DNA of 64,000 nt, taken from Diphasiastrum complanatum (taxonomy: Eukaryota > Streptophyta > Lycopodiopsida > Lycopodiales > Lycopodiaceae). The notes beneath the pieces are model-generated. The model saw only the letters and a list, made by a program, of their open reading frames with translations. It made no database searches and had not been told where the DNA came from. Below, piece by piece: positions 11,167-21,666 of the stretch. The position numbers and the translations under genes are program-made. Where the stretch lies: NCBI GenBank assembly GCA_029204225.1, contig CM055113.1, positions 8,766,364 through 8,830,363 on the forward strand. Direction: 5' to 3'. Every line of letters starts with the position of its first letter. Within the stretch, counting starts at the first letter, position 1.

Positions 11167-11849
11167 TCTTGAGTTGTGCAACTTGGAGACAACTCATCAC
11201 ATTCAATCGAAGGTGAAAGAACAGTCAGAGTTGAATTCAAAAGAGGTGAAGTCAAGTTGTTGTTCAATGTTCTCCAAGTTTCAAACCTAACCAAAATCTG
11301 ATTTCAGTTAGCAGAATCACCGATTTAGGTCGGAGGGTAGAATTCAATACAAAAGGCTACACAATTCTTGACAAATCCCGGAAGGTTCTAACCTTCGAAA
11401 GAAAAAGTGGCTATCTTTACAAACTCAGCCAGTGCTACTCTTCTAATAGTCAAGCTCTTCACACAACCACTTTTGAATCAACTGATATGTTGTGGCATTT
11501 CAGACTTGGGCACCTCAATTTCAATAGTATCCAACAAATGTATGCTCAGAGACTAGTACAAGATCTGCCTTCTGTCAGCAAGCCAACTTCTCCATGCGAA
11601 AGCTGTATTATTAGCAAGCATGAAGAAGCTCTTTTATTTCAGACTTAGTTCATACTTCCAAAGGCTTGCTTGACCTTGTACATAGCGACATTTGTGGCCC
11701 AATGCAGACTGCTTCCACATGGGGAGCTCTCTATTTTCTAACCTTCATCGATGACTTCTCACGAAGGACTAGTACTTACTTTTTGAAGAACAAATCTGAA
11801 GCATTTAAGTTCTTCAAGCAGTTCAAGGCGTCTGCAGGATGAAGTTGCG
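11167..11849 (+). pseudogene. Cop-A pre-integrase and integrase, truncated
   Basis: After the protease the frame-shifted sequence shows LWHFRLGHLNF and CESCIISKH (the zinc-binding HHCC module of integrase), then HSDICGPMQT and FIDDFSRRTSTYF, the start of the catalytic core with its first acidic residue. Homology stops at about 11840, before the second Asp and the Glu, and the sequence changes to gypsy on the opposite strand. Reverse transcriptase, RNase H and the 3' LTR are missing. Confidence 0.8.
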
Positions 11850-12430
11850 ACAACACTCTACAAAGCCTTCAATTTTTTATCAAACTGGGATGTAAGTTGT
11901 TCCATCTACTGTTTGTGAAATTTAGTGATTTGTTCCATCAGGAAATCATTTGACATGTTCTAAGCATTGGAGATGGATGTAATCGAGGGGGCTAGATGAT
12001 GGATTGGTGTATAGTTGTGGCTCGTATCATCATCTGATCCCTCATCTTCCTCTCTGATAGCGTCTTCCATGGAATCCTACAACGTAGCCTACTATTCTCG
12101 TCGTTTGAGTTCTCTCTTGATACTTCATAGTAACCCAACTAGAAACCACATGATAACTACATGATTGGGAATCAAGGCTGTGTTGCATTCGGATCGTAGA
12201 TGCTTGACCTATTCAATGTAGTCAAACCCTTTCTCGTTTACCCATCTTGATCTTGCTCAATAGGAGAAATGGGTCTTCCAAGAACTTCCTTGGTTTAAAT
12301 CGGGTGATCTAGACGACTTTAACCACTCCCCATGTGGCTTTCTCTTCGGTCGATTGGTTGAAAAACCAATCTTGTGCTGCAGCTACTAATAACATGGAGA
12401 ACAACTTCAATTTTTCCTCAAGTGTCTGTT
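11850..12430 (-). pseudogene. Gyp-A gag fragment (Ty3/gypsy)
   Basis: The minus strand includes KPRKFLEDPFLLLSKIKMGK, nearly the same as the gag of Gyp-B at about 20940-21000 (KPRKFLEDPFSLLSKVKMGK). The DNA of the two regions aligns over roughly 570 bp. Several stops and a lost gag N-terminus show it is dead. Its left end abuts the broken Cop-A integrase. Confidence 0.75.
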
Positions 12431-13280
12431 CACCTTAAAAAATCTCGCTTACTCGGGCGAGGGTTGGCCCTTGCGAGGGTTCTTTGTGCTGTTTTACAGT
12501 AAAAAAATCTCATATCTTGAGATCTAATGGAAACTAGCTCTCACTCTCTTACCTACAGCTGGATCTAGGATGAATCTTGTTTGGTTTAAATTGGCGAAGG
12601 TTAACTCTCTCAGATCTGGAAGTTATTGATGTCTAAGTGGGTTTTTGAACACTTTTTTGCTTATAGATTCATCAATACTTCATATTAACTCTAATAAACT
12701 TGGACACAGATGGAAAATGACTTTTTGAACTTAGTGGACTAGGTTGTGAAGGTTACTTGCGCGAGAGTTCACATATTTTGGACTTTTTTAGTTTTCTTTG
12801 TATTTTTACACAAAAAAACTTGGGAACTCTCTCATAGATTAGTGAAGCAAGATGAACTCTTGCAAACTCTTCTATAAGCTATAATCATCATGAGGAAGCT
12901 TCAATAGGAGTGGCAAAAGCTAGTTGCAACACAAACTCAAAATTTTGGGGTCTACGAGGGTTCTAGCTGAAATTAGCTCTTTTTGGATTTTTGGAACTCT
13001 CGTAGGGCCTCTTAAACTGTTGGGAACTCTCGCAGACTCATTTGTAAGCTTGTCTCAAAGAGATCAAGCTTCAGCAGAGTGGCGAAGGTTACTAAGCAAT
13101 TTTGCATTTTTTTGGTCTTAGGTCTTCTCTACCTCCAAACACCTCCTCCGCTAGCTTCAAACAGATCAACAACAAAAAAAAAACAAGACAAATCCTCTCT
13201 AAACTACACCAAACCATCTCTAACACATTAAAAATAGCTAAAAACAACTCAAGGACAACTAAACTAGTTAGTAGCAACTA
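12431..13280. repeat. Leader-like region with repeated 'gaactctcgc' motif
   Basis: Noncoding DNA between the Gyp-A gag scrap and a minus-strand primer site. The motif gaactctcg(c/t)ag or its complement gcgagagttc/gcgagggttc recurs irregularly (for example near 12455, 12475, 12760, 12955, 12990 and 13023). It is placed where a gypsy 5' leader would be. Function unknown. Confidence 0.4.
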
Positions 13281-13298
13281 TCCCCGACAACGGTGCCA
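13281..13298 (-). other. Gypsy primer-binding site (tRNA-Asp type)
   Basis: On the minus strand this reads TGGCACCGTTGTCGGGGA, 16 of 18 bases matching the common plant gypsy primer site TGGCGCCGTTGCCGGGGA, complementary to the 3' end of an Asp tRNA. One base separates it from the TG at 13300, the inner edge of the putative 5' LTR. Confidence 0.75.
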
Positions 13299-13299
13299 C

Positions 13300-13850
13300 T
13301 GTAGGGTGTAGCTATGGTCGGTGAGTAGCCCTCCGCCTGTCAAAAGGGTTAGATCGCTAGGATAGATGTCTAACTGATATTAGTTGTAGATTAGTTGCCT
13401 TTCTAACTCTAACACTACTTCTACTCGTAGACCTAACACTATCCACACCACATGTCCAAGATGTAAAGAGAGAGGGAGAGAAGAGAAAGAGGTTTAGCTC
13501 ATGTGCTTATATAATTATTCTAATGAAAAATATTAAAAAACATAGCCCAATAAACATAGCCAAAAGTGATAAGAACTAGATAACATTCACAAAAAGAGCA
13601 TTAGAAATGAAAGCAAAGCACATGAGGATGTTTTAAAATGCCAAATTGGTAGTCTCCTTCCTCTCTATTAAGCATGAAAATGGAGTACAAGAGGTGCCTT
13701 TTTATTCTTGGGGAGGCCCTTGCCCCTGTGCTTCTATTGGCTATGTCATTAAGGCAAGGATTCAAATCCTAGCCCTTCAGAGAAAACACAACTTGATCTA
13801 TGGTGCACAAATAAGCACATTCTACCTACTACCAACTTGACTTTGACTAC
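13300..13850 (-). mobile_element. Putative gypsy 5' LTR next to the Asp-type primer site
   Basis: Begins with TGTAGGGTGTAGC at the primer-site side. The outer end could not be fixed and 13850 is only a guess from where a new sequence type begins. There is no second copy in the window. Confidence 0.35.
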
Positions 13851-13885
13851 AATATGAAGCTTAGCAACTTAGGCTTTGGGCCTTT

Positions 13886-14014
13886 CTAAGGATGTTGTCT
13901 TTGAAGAGGAGAATGTGGATAAGTTTGATGTTGTTGATGTTGATGAAACTAACATTTTTGGTGGTGAGATGTTGGCTGACTCGGACAGAGCAGCTCAAGA
14001 GCACCTCTCACCTT
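13886..14014 (+). pseudogene. Possible copia integrase C-terminal scrap
   Basis: A short open stretch reads LSKDVVFEEENVDKFDVVDV, resembling the SRDVVFDE motif that closes copia integrase before the reverse transcriptase. It stops at about 14016, shortly before the Cop-B LTR. The assignment rests on this one motif. Confidence 0.35.
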
Positions 14015-14034
14015 AGACCGAGGAGGTCTCTGAG

Positions 14035-14831
14035 ATGTCAGAAATGGTGAACTCCTGCAACTTTGTCGCAGCACGAACAAGACACGAAGGTCGAACGAGA
14101 ACGATCCGCGACAGTCAACACGTCTTTGACTCGAAGCACGAACAATTCGCGAATCATTCGCAAATCGCAAACACACCTCCAAGACCACAAACCGCAAAAG
14201 GGACGCAAAACGAAAACTATGAAAAGAAACGAAAAGAACGAAAGCAAACGGGAGATTACGAATCAAACAAAAAAAAATCTTTCGCGCTGGTAGCTGGCAG
14301 CTTAACGGGCTTCACGCCCAGCTGAAATGAGTAGCAACGACCAAGACTAACTAACTAGTTAATTAGCGTTAACTAGTTTGGTAATTCGACGTTTAGCTAT
14401 CTTGTAAACTCCACATAGTAGAGGTATAAACGATCCTCTCTGTATCATAACTAAGGGATGAGAATACAGAGATCTGTAAGAGACAGAGAGAGACGTAGCG
14501 AATAGAGTAAGAAAGTAAAGACACCATAGTTGTGCATGAAAGTCTTCCAACGAGCAGAACAAAGCGTAAGAGTAGAGTGTCAATCTGCCAACGAGCGAGA
14601 CATTGACGATCTCGCTCCAAAACCAAACTAATAATATGGTCGCTCTATTTTCGTGTATCTCTTTGTCTTGTGCTGTGTGTCTTGATTACTAGAAGAAAAT
14701 ATGTTCTGTGATGCATAGTCGAGTGTTTGGGATCCTGTAAGGACTTCCGCACAAAAAGATAATCCAAAGAAAGAAAATTGTTCGTGGAAAGAAAAGGAGA
14801 AGACGAACACGAAACAGTGTCACTTCTGCGA
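14035..14831 (+). mobile_element. Cop-B 5' LTR
   Basis: About 797 bp, from TGTCAGAAATGG to ...TTCTGCGACA, ended precisely by the primer site at 14832. The left edge is inferred from the TGT start. Several ORFs lie inside it on both strands and are not genes. Confidence 0.65.
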
Positions 14832-14847
14832 CATGGTATCAGAGCCA
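14832..14847 (+). other. Cop-B primer-binding site (tRNA-iMet type)
   Basis: TGGTATCAGAGCC matches the standard initiator-Met primer site of plant copia elements exactly over the first 12 bases and follows the LTR end without a gap. Confidence 0.9.
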
Positions 14848-14898
14848 ACAAGTTATCACAACTGATATCCCAACAGTGATTCTTCCAGACAACACAAT

Positions 14899-15612
14899 AT
14901 GGCTACGACAATCCAGACCAGAGTAGCAATCAGTCTCGATGGCACAAATTACAGAATCTGGAAATTCAAAATCAAAACACTCCTGAAGGGCGAAGGCATC
15001 TGGTCGATGACCGAGCTCTAAGAGGTGCAGCCTCCAGAGGGAGACCCGAGGAGAGCTGAAATGGATCAAAAAGGATGAGCGCGCAATGGCGATCATCGTT
15101 TCATTCATAAATGAAGATCTACTCATGCAGATTGAAGACTGCGAAAGCAGGCATGTAGCGTGGGAAAGGTTAAAGCAGAAGTATGAAGTGAGAACTGTAG
15201 CTTCAATCATGCACCTTCACAATTAGCTGCAATCAATACGATGGGATGACAATCAGTTGGACCAGCACATTGAGCACCACAACAGCTGATGTACTTCATG
15301 AAATCTCTACCAACGTCCTCTCAGCCGCTGAGAATGCTCATACTAAGTCTACCAGATATGACATTCGACAAAGCGGTCAGTCTTGTCGCTGATGAGAGAC
15401 TGTTGAGAGACGAAGGAGAGAGAAGCAGTGATCAAGAGAAAGCTCTCTTCACGAAAGGAAAGAAGAAGAACAAAAACAAACCAAGATTCGAGAAGACGAA
15501 GTCCTCGAATCAACAACCTTCTCCTTGTGATCACTGCCACAAACCAGGCCATACGACATGCCAGGCGGATTCCTGCGCATGCTTTTCATATGATATTAGA
15601 GCTAGAACTTGA
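14899..15612 (+). pseudogene. Cop-B gag, broken and truncated
   Basis: An ATG at 14899 starts a copia gag with ISLDGTNYRIWKFKIKTLL. Stops and frameshifts follow (for example about 15018 and 15075). From 15289 a frame gives MTFDKAVSLVADERLLRDE, a lysine-rich segment and a damaged zinc knuckle CDHCHKPGHTTC, in which two spacer residues before the last cysteine are missing. Homology ends by about 15610; protease and pol are absent. Confidence 0.8.
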
Positions 15613-15879
15613 TCCGGAAGCCATTGTTGGAATGTTTAACGATAGCTCCGTAGATCGCAATAGTTCGCGTCGCGAAAAAATCTCGAAAAGTTCTCGAAAA
15701 TACTTTTGAGATGATATTGAAAGATTGAGAGAAGTCAAGAAAAATTCTCAAAAAATTCTAGAAAATTTCTAGAAAAAATAAAAGAAAAATTGCGAAAAAA
15801 TTTAGACAAGATAAAAGAAAATTTGCGATTAATTTCAGAAAAATACTAGAAAATAATAAGAATAAAAAAAATTCTGGTC
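15613..15879. other. A-rich junction between Cop-B and Gyp-B
   Basis: The sequence is dominated by gaaaaattctagaaaa-like strings. It may hold the decayed 3' end or LTR of Gyp-B, but no edge is recognisable. Confidence 0.35.
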
Positions 15880-17835
15880 AAAGGTAGTATTTCTTCAGTC
15901 TAGACCCGTTAATACATGTAGGTAATAGTTCACCTTCAAGTGATTGAAGTTGTACAAAACCTTTGTCAAACACCTCTATGACTTTATAAGGTCCAAGCCA
16001 TGAATATGGAGTTTTCCAGGGACCTTTTGATGGCGACTGTTATATATCAGTGCATAATCATCAGTTTCAAGATCACATTTTTTTATATGACAGTCATATT
16101 TCTTCTTTCTTGGTTTCTAGATTTCCTCCGTTAGTTTTTGTGAAGTCTCACGAGCTTCAGCTAGTTCTTTAATATTAGTCAACCTTTCGTTTATACATTT
16201 TGCATCTGTTCGTTGAGCTTGAATACGAAAGGTTGTCATCTCAAATTCAATTGGCAAAATAGGATGCATACCATACATAAGAAAATATGGTGTTTGTTTC
16301 GCCGTGATTTTCTCTGTGTTGCGATAAGCCCAGAGAACTGATGGTAGTTTCTGATCCCAATCCGTTGCATGTGCAATAGTAATTTTGTTCAAGATCTTAC
16401 ATAAAATTCCATTAGCTCTTTTTGTCAACCCGTTTGCTTTTAAATTATAGGGTGTAGTTTTTCTGTGTTTGATCAGGAAATAAGTTGTCAGCAACCGTAT
16501 AGTGTCATTTAAAAAATGTGTACCTCGGCCACTTACTAGTTCAAGTGGAGAACCATATCTTGTGATTAAACTTTTGAATAAGAACGTCACGACAGTTTAC
16601 GCATCGTTTCGTTTCGTCGCCTATGCTTCAACATTCTTGGTAGCATAATCCTTTGCAACTAGAATATAACAACATTTCGTATGTCGAGTCACAGGTTTGA
16701 TTGGACCGACAAAGTCAATCCCCCACTTCTCGAATGGTGCAAGAGGCAGGATTGGTGTCAACGGCCAACTCATTGCTTTTGTAGGCTTACCAGATCTTTG
16801 GCATGGATCACATGAACGAATAAAATTTGATACATCCTTGAACATTGTTGGCCACCAATACTTGGCAGTCAATATCTTATTAACTGTATTCTTCAAAGCG
16901 TCCACCAGCATCTTCTGAGTGTAAGACTTTAACGACCTTTTTAATGTCTTCAGTTTTGAGACATCTTTGTAGTTGATGATCAGCACCAAGCTTGTACAGA
17001 ACATTGTTAATAATTGTATAAGGTGCTACCTTATATTGAAAAACTATCTTTTGCTCCAAATCGTAACCATCCGGATACATCTGATCCTTAAGATAAGTAA
17101 TAATATCTAAATATAGCGAATTTGTAGATGAAATCTTGAATAAATGTTCGTCTAGAAAATCATCATTGATAGGGTCTTCAGTTTTTCCGGTGCTGAGTCG
17201 TGATAGATAATCAGCATTTGTATGATATTTTCCTTGACGAAGCTCTACTTGATAAGTGAATTCTTGCAGAAGTAGAACCCATCGAGCAATTTGTCCGGAT
17301 AGATCTGGTTTATTTACAAGATACTTAAGAGCATAATGATCGACATGAAAATAAATGCATATCCTAGCAAATAATGTCGCAATTTTTTAACAGTGAAAAT
17401 CATGCCGAGGGCTTCCCTTTCTATAGCCAAATAATTCTTCTCTGATGCACTGAGCTGTCGACTTGCATAGTAGATGGGATGATCCTTCTTCTGGTCGTCC
17501 TTCTGACTTAGACAGATGCCAATAGCAAATGCAAGAACATTCACATAACTGTGAAATAAAATAGCCCAGTTGGGTGGTCTCAGAATAGGAGCATTGATCA
17601 ACCTTTGCTTAAGATCTTCGAATGCTTTCTGTTGTTCATTTGTCCACAAGTATTCCACTTGTTTCTTCAGTAGATGTGTAAGAGAGGCAGCAATAGAAGC
17701 ATGATTTTGAATAAATCCCCTGTAATAGCGTTCATGATAATGCAACCGATCGTTCTGATTAGTTCGTAATGGCAAGCTCGTTTGCGATACTGGTTCTTCA
17801 GCAGCAAGAGGTTCTACAGGTACATCTCTTGCCTG
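15880..17835 (-). pseudogene. Gyp-B pol: RNase H and integrase; RT lost
   Basis: Minus-strand order is RNase H, then integrase. RNase H (17775 to about 17330) has YYRGFIQNHASIAASL, KAFEDLKQRL, then YVNVLAFAIGICLSQ (the usual Asp of the H(T)DAS site is changed) and SEKNYLAIEREALGMI. Integrase (about 17080-16117) has the zinc module with [12 protein letters not shown], then [11 protein letters not shown] with the first catalytic Asp. The second Asp site reads SGRGTHF instead of SDRGTHF, and the Glu site reads NGLTKRANG instead of NG.TERANG, so two of three catalytic residues are gone. Fingers and palm of reverse transcriptase, with its YxDD box, are absent: the RNase H connection follows an Ala/Pro-rich linker directly. 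Confidence 0.85.
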
Positions 17836-18105
17836 TGCCTTTTCCTCTGCTTGCGCTTTCTACACCTAGTGGCGTATCTTGTGATACTATCTTCCTTCTT
17901 CTATCACATTCAGATATGGTCCTGTAGCTGAGGGTTGATCATCTAATACTGACGCGGGTGGTGAGGGAGCCACTTCCTTCTACTTTTGCGCTCGCGCGAT
18001 TGCTAGCACTGGAGCATGAAGGTGTTGTTTTTCTGGTGGTGTCCTGCCTGGAACTGCTGTAGGGTATACTAAGATTAGATTCAATGGTGTACTCGTTCCA
18101 GGTTT
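17836..18105 (-). pseudogene. Gyp-B gag-pol linker
   Basis: Read leftward from the Cop-C insertion point it encodes a Pro/Ala/Glu-rich stretch (for example EVAPSPPASVLDDQPSATG) with stops. It continues the gag C-terminus found on the far side of Cop-C. Confidence 0.55.
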
Positions 18106-18110
18106 TAATG

Positions 18111-18586
18111 TGTTGGAGGATGTGAAGCTTCTGAATGAAGTCTCAACCAACAAGAGAAAGAGAATGAATACTATGAAGAACAGTGATGACTGCGATTAAC
18201 AAGATTGTGGATTACTTAGAGAATGGAGATTATGAGCTTTTCTTTTGTGTTGAAAGAATTATCAGTGTAGAACATAGATTGCCGTGAAAGAGAGATTGCA
18301 GAAACGATTAGGCATCTTGGACAGCCATGCAATCCTCTAATTTTGATAACCTAATATGAAGAGAATGTAAAATTAAGTTCGATGTCGGAGACAGCCATAC
18401 ATTTCTCTGACAATGGTGTTTGTGTAAGAGGAGTGAGAGATAATTTCATTCAACAAGAACGCAAATATGTAGAACAGTAGCGAATCTGTATATTAATCTC
18501 ATAAGAACAACAGTCAGATCACAATGCAATTGCGCTGATAAGCGCGTGATCCTACTTACAGATTCAAGACAAATGCTAAAGTTTTG

Positions 18587-18621
<35 letters not shown>

Positions 18622-19323
18622 GTGATCATTAACTCTGAGGAGTCTGCTACTGAAGACCCGTTTTGGTCGTTTGATCTCACTCATGTACTATTGTATCTAT
18701 CTCTATATCGATCCCTATCTTGATCACATTTATCTATCACACACTCTTCAAGTTACTCAGATGTTTATATAGCTGTCAGAAGATCTTTAGTTATTCTAAT
18801 TACAGTTTAAAAGATCATTAACAGCCCTTGTGTATGATCCGTAGATCAGTTATTGGTGCATCGTGAAGACATGAAGAGGTACAACAAAAGGATCTCCTTC
18901 GTACGCATCAAGAGCGTGAGAATGTGGCGCCGTTGCAACCATAGTCTGACCGCAGTTCCTTCGGTCAGCTGCTGTTCATTCATTTTGCAGGTGACTGTAA
19001 GTAATAACTTACGGTGTTTGGCGGTGACTTTGGTCAGTTGTTGTTCGTTTTCTTTATTGGTGACCGTAAGTGATAACTTACGGTGTTTGGTGGTGCCTTT
19101 GTGTTGCGGTTCATTTCCTTTGTTGGTCGAAGCCGCATGTTAACCACAATCATCGATTTAGCGGTTCCCTTCGGTCAGACCGTATGTCAGCCGTAGGCAA
19201 GACTCTTGCGGTTCTGCCTGTTTGGATTTTACGTGTATTTCTATAGAATGTTTGAGAGACTGATTTCTTTAAGAGATGAAGGGGGGTGAAAAGGATGAGT
19301 AGGAGTAAGATTAAACTCCAACA
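18111..19323 (-). mobile_element. Cop-C 3' LTR (1213 bp)
   Basis: In plus coordinates it starts TGTTGGAGGATG and ends ...ACTCCAACA. The first 247 bp of its minus-strand sequence align closely with 19939-19693. It contains a (TC)n run at 18589-18619 and an internal 69-bp duplication carrying short palindromes gtaagt(a/g)ataacttac near 18997 and 19066. Confidence 0.85.
18589..18619. repeat. (TC)n microsatellite
   Basis: About 15 TC units within the Cop-C 3' LTR. Confidence 0.95.
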
Positions 19324-19693
19324 CTCCCCTTTAAGGTTACTGCTACGAATCTGAATTCAAACTGAGACTTAACAATCCTATCAAAGTGGAATGTTTTTCT
19401 CTTGACAATGGTTTTGTTAGAATATCAGCCAACATATTGTCTATGTGACAATAACTTAGTACAATATCCTTGTTCTGAACCTTCTCTGTAAGAAAATAAA
19501 ACCGAATCTCTTTGTGTTTGGTTCTAGCATGAGTTTGTCGGTTCAGAGATAGAGCTATGCAACTCTTATTGTCGCACTGGAGTATTGTTGGACCGATCTG
19601 TGGAAATTTCAGATCCTGCAGTAGCCTCATTAGCCATATTATCTCTTTAACTGCTGACGTAGTTGCAACATATTCGGATTCTATAGAGGACAC
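19324..19693 (-). pseudogene. Cop-C RNase H C-terminus and polypurine tract
   Basis: The minus strand gives SSIESEYVATTSAVKEIIWL, then QCDNKSCIALSLN, KHKEIRFYF and NMLADILTKPL, the standard copia RNase H end. The frame is open for 116 residues and stops at 19343. AAAGGGGAG (19324-19332, minus) is the polypurine tract immediately before the 3' LTR. The upstream part of pol has been deleted and joined to the 5' LTR. Confidence 0.9.
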
Positions 19694-19939
19694 TTACGGT
19701 GTTTGGCGGTGCCTTTGTGTTGTGGTTCGTTTCCTTCGTTGATCGAAGCCGCATGTTAACTGCAATCGTCGATTTGGCGGTTCCCTTCGGTCAGACTGTA
19801 TGTTAGCCATAGGCGAGACTCTTGCGGTTCTGCCGATTTGAATTTTACGTGTATTTCTACATAATGTTTGAGAGAGTGATTTCATTAAGAGATAAAGAGA
19901 GGTGAAAAGAATGAGTAGGAGTAAGATTAAACTCCAACA
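19693..19939 (-). mobile_element. Cop-C 5' LTR remnant (247 bp)
   Basis: Aligns with 19077-19323 of the 3' LTR with scattered substitutions. Its outer end TGTTGGAGTTTAATC abuts the TAATG duplication. Confidence 0.85.
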
Positions 19940-19944
19940 TAATG

Positions 19945-21358
19945 GACAATTCTTGAAGCAGTGTCCGTATCCGCATTCTCGGTAGAAGGCTGCATATTGT
20001 CCCTTGTAAGGACATTCTACAATTCAATGGCCTTCGCCGCAGCTGTAGCAGCCGTAATTTCTACCACCTTGACATTGAGACTGAGCCGCATAGATCGCAT
20101 AATATTCGTTAATGGCTGGAACTACAAATATCTCTTCCGGCCCATACCATTGTTGCTGCTCAAGTTGAGGTGATGTTGGTACTTCATATTCTGTCACTGC
20201 TGAATTCACATGAGCCACTTGGTTGTTAGCTGGCCCTGGTGGTGCAGGTAAGGCCATGCACTGCTGATTGTTCTGCGTGCCATACCTCGGTGTCGCATTG
20301 GGTGCCCCTTGATGAAAACGATAAGAGGTCTGATAGGGATTCCTTTTCTGCTGTATGATCCAAGGGTTAAATGGGCAAAATGATGTCTCATGTGATGATG
20401 CGTTGCACAAATGGCAAAATATCTGTGTCAATATGAGGTTTTGCTTTAATATCAGACACTCATTGGCTGTATGGTTCTGAGTGCAAACTGAGCACCATAC
20501 ATTTTCTCGGCGAGGGTACTGCAGTTAATTCTGTTCCGGTGGATGTGGAATTGGCGCTACAGCTCCCTACAAGGCCTTCAGTTTATGATCAAACTGCGTC
20601 GTCAGTTGTTCCATCTGCTGCTTGTGTAACTTCGTCATTTTCTCCATCAATTCTGTGGATAGACTGGATGCGTTGGATGATGATGCTACCGAAGGAGTTG
20701 GATTATGAGTGGTCAGATATGATTCATCGTCTAAACCCTCATCTTCTTTCCTGATGACATCTTCCATTGCTTCTTGCAACATAGTGTATTGCTCCCATCT
20801 TTTAGGTTCTTTTCTGATACTATGTGGCAACCTTGGGAGAAACCATAATTACTACATGATCGGGAGTTATGATTGCATTGCATTCGGACTTAAGTGTTTG
20901 ACCCGTTCTATATAGTCCCTGACCCTTTCTCTTTTTCCCATCTTCACTTTGCTCAATAGGGAAAATGGATCTTCCAAGAACTTTCTTGGTTTAAAGCGCA
21001 TGATGAGAGCCTCTTTAACCACTTCCCAAGTGGTTTTTTCTTCTTCTTGCACTACTGCTACCAGAGATATCGAGAACACCATCAATTTCTCTACCGGTGT
21101 CCATTTGCCGTATATTTTGCATGCTTGCTCGTAGATCTGGAGGAATCTGATAGGATCTGACGACCCATCATATTTAGGTATTTTCATACATGGTGCCCTC
21201 CGGACTGCTTGCAATGGTGCGACAGGTACAAGTTGACCCATAGGATCCATTAGTGTTGGTTCTAATTCTACCTCGATTTGCACAACTGCAACTCTAGGAA
21301 GATTTGGTGCTTGATTCGTTGTTCTTCTGGGTACTGATCGTCTGGATCTTAGATTCAT
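19945..21358 (-). pseudogene. Gyp-B gag (Ty3/gypsy)
   Basis: Starting at the ATG at 21358, the minus strand reads MNLRSRRSVPRRTTNQ, then PKYDGSSDPIRFLQIYEQAC, WEVVKEALIMRF and KPRKFLEDPFSLLSK with MGKRERVRDYIERVKHL, the conserved capsid core of a plant gypsy gag. Beyond a frameshift near 20867, fragments at 20830-20567 and 20431-20024 carry a coiled, Gln-rich part and a CCHC-like CHLCNASSHETSFC, and near 20045 CYSCGEGH. The reading resumes across Cop-C at 18110. Not functional because of shifts and stops. Confidence 0.85.
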
Positions 21359-21666
21359 TCAACGATAGAGTCCAAGAATGTTGGATCTTGCTGGTACAGT
21401 GGAATTCAATCTGGATCTTAAAAATCAGATCAATTTGGGTGGCCAAAAGTGTGATTTGACTAATTAATCTACCACCAATTGACTTAGACTAATTAATCAA
21501 ACTTAGGAACTTAAGTTTAAGCTTCACTTTGGCTTTCTAATATTATTTTTAATTACATGGTCCAAAGTCAAGTTGACGTCCAAAATTATTTATTTACAAG
21601 TGCTCATTGGGCCATGGGCTTATACACGCAGGATGTCATGACCCTCGCAACTATTTCTTTGACTTC
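21359..21666. other. Spacer between Gyp-B and Cop-D
   Basis: Would hold the 5' leader of Gyp-B. No primer-binding site or LTR edge was recognised. AT-rich, no ORF of note. Confidence 0.4.

Larger units (their letters stand above)
18106..19944 (-). mobile_element. Cop-C: internally deleted copia with target duplication
   Basis: The element occupies 18111-19939 and is flanked by TAATG at 18106-18110 and 19940-19944, a 5-bp target duplication. In minus orientation it has 247 bp of 5' LTR (19939-19693), then only the end of RNase H, a polypurine tract and a complete 3' LTR (19323-18111). Primer site, gag, protease, integrase and reverse transcriptase are gone. It sits inside Gyp-B, between gag and the linker, so it inserted after Gyp-B. 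Confidence 0.9.

Noticed and set aside
14038-14293. Possible Cop-B 3' LTR elsewhere in the window
   Set aside because: No second copy of the LTR start TGTCAGAAATGG was found, so Cop-B is treated as truncated.
14035-14851. Several ORFs on both strands (60-105 residues)
   Set aside because: All fall in the Cop-B LTR, which is stop-poor, and show no domain.
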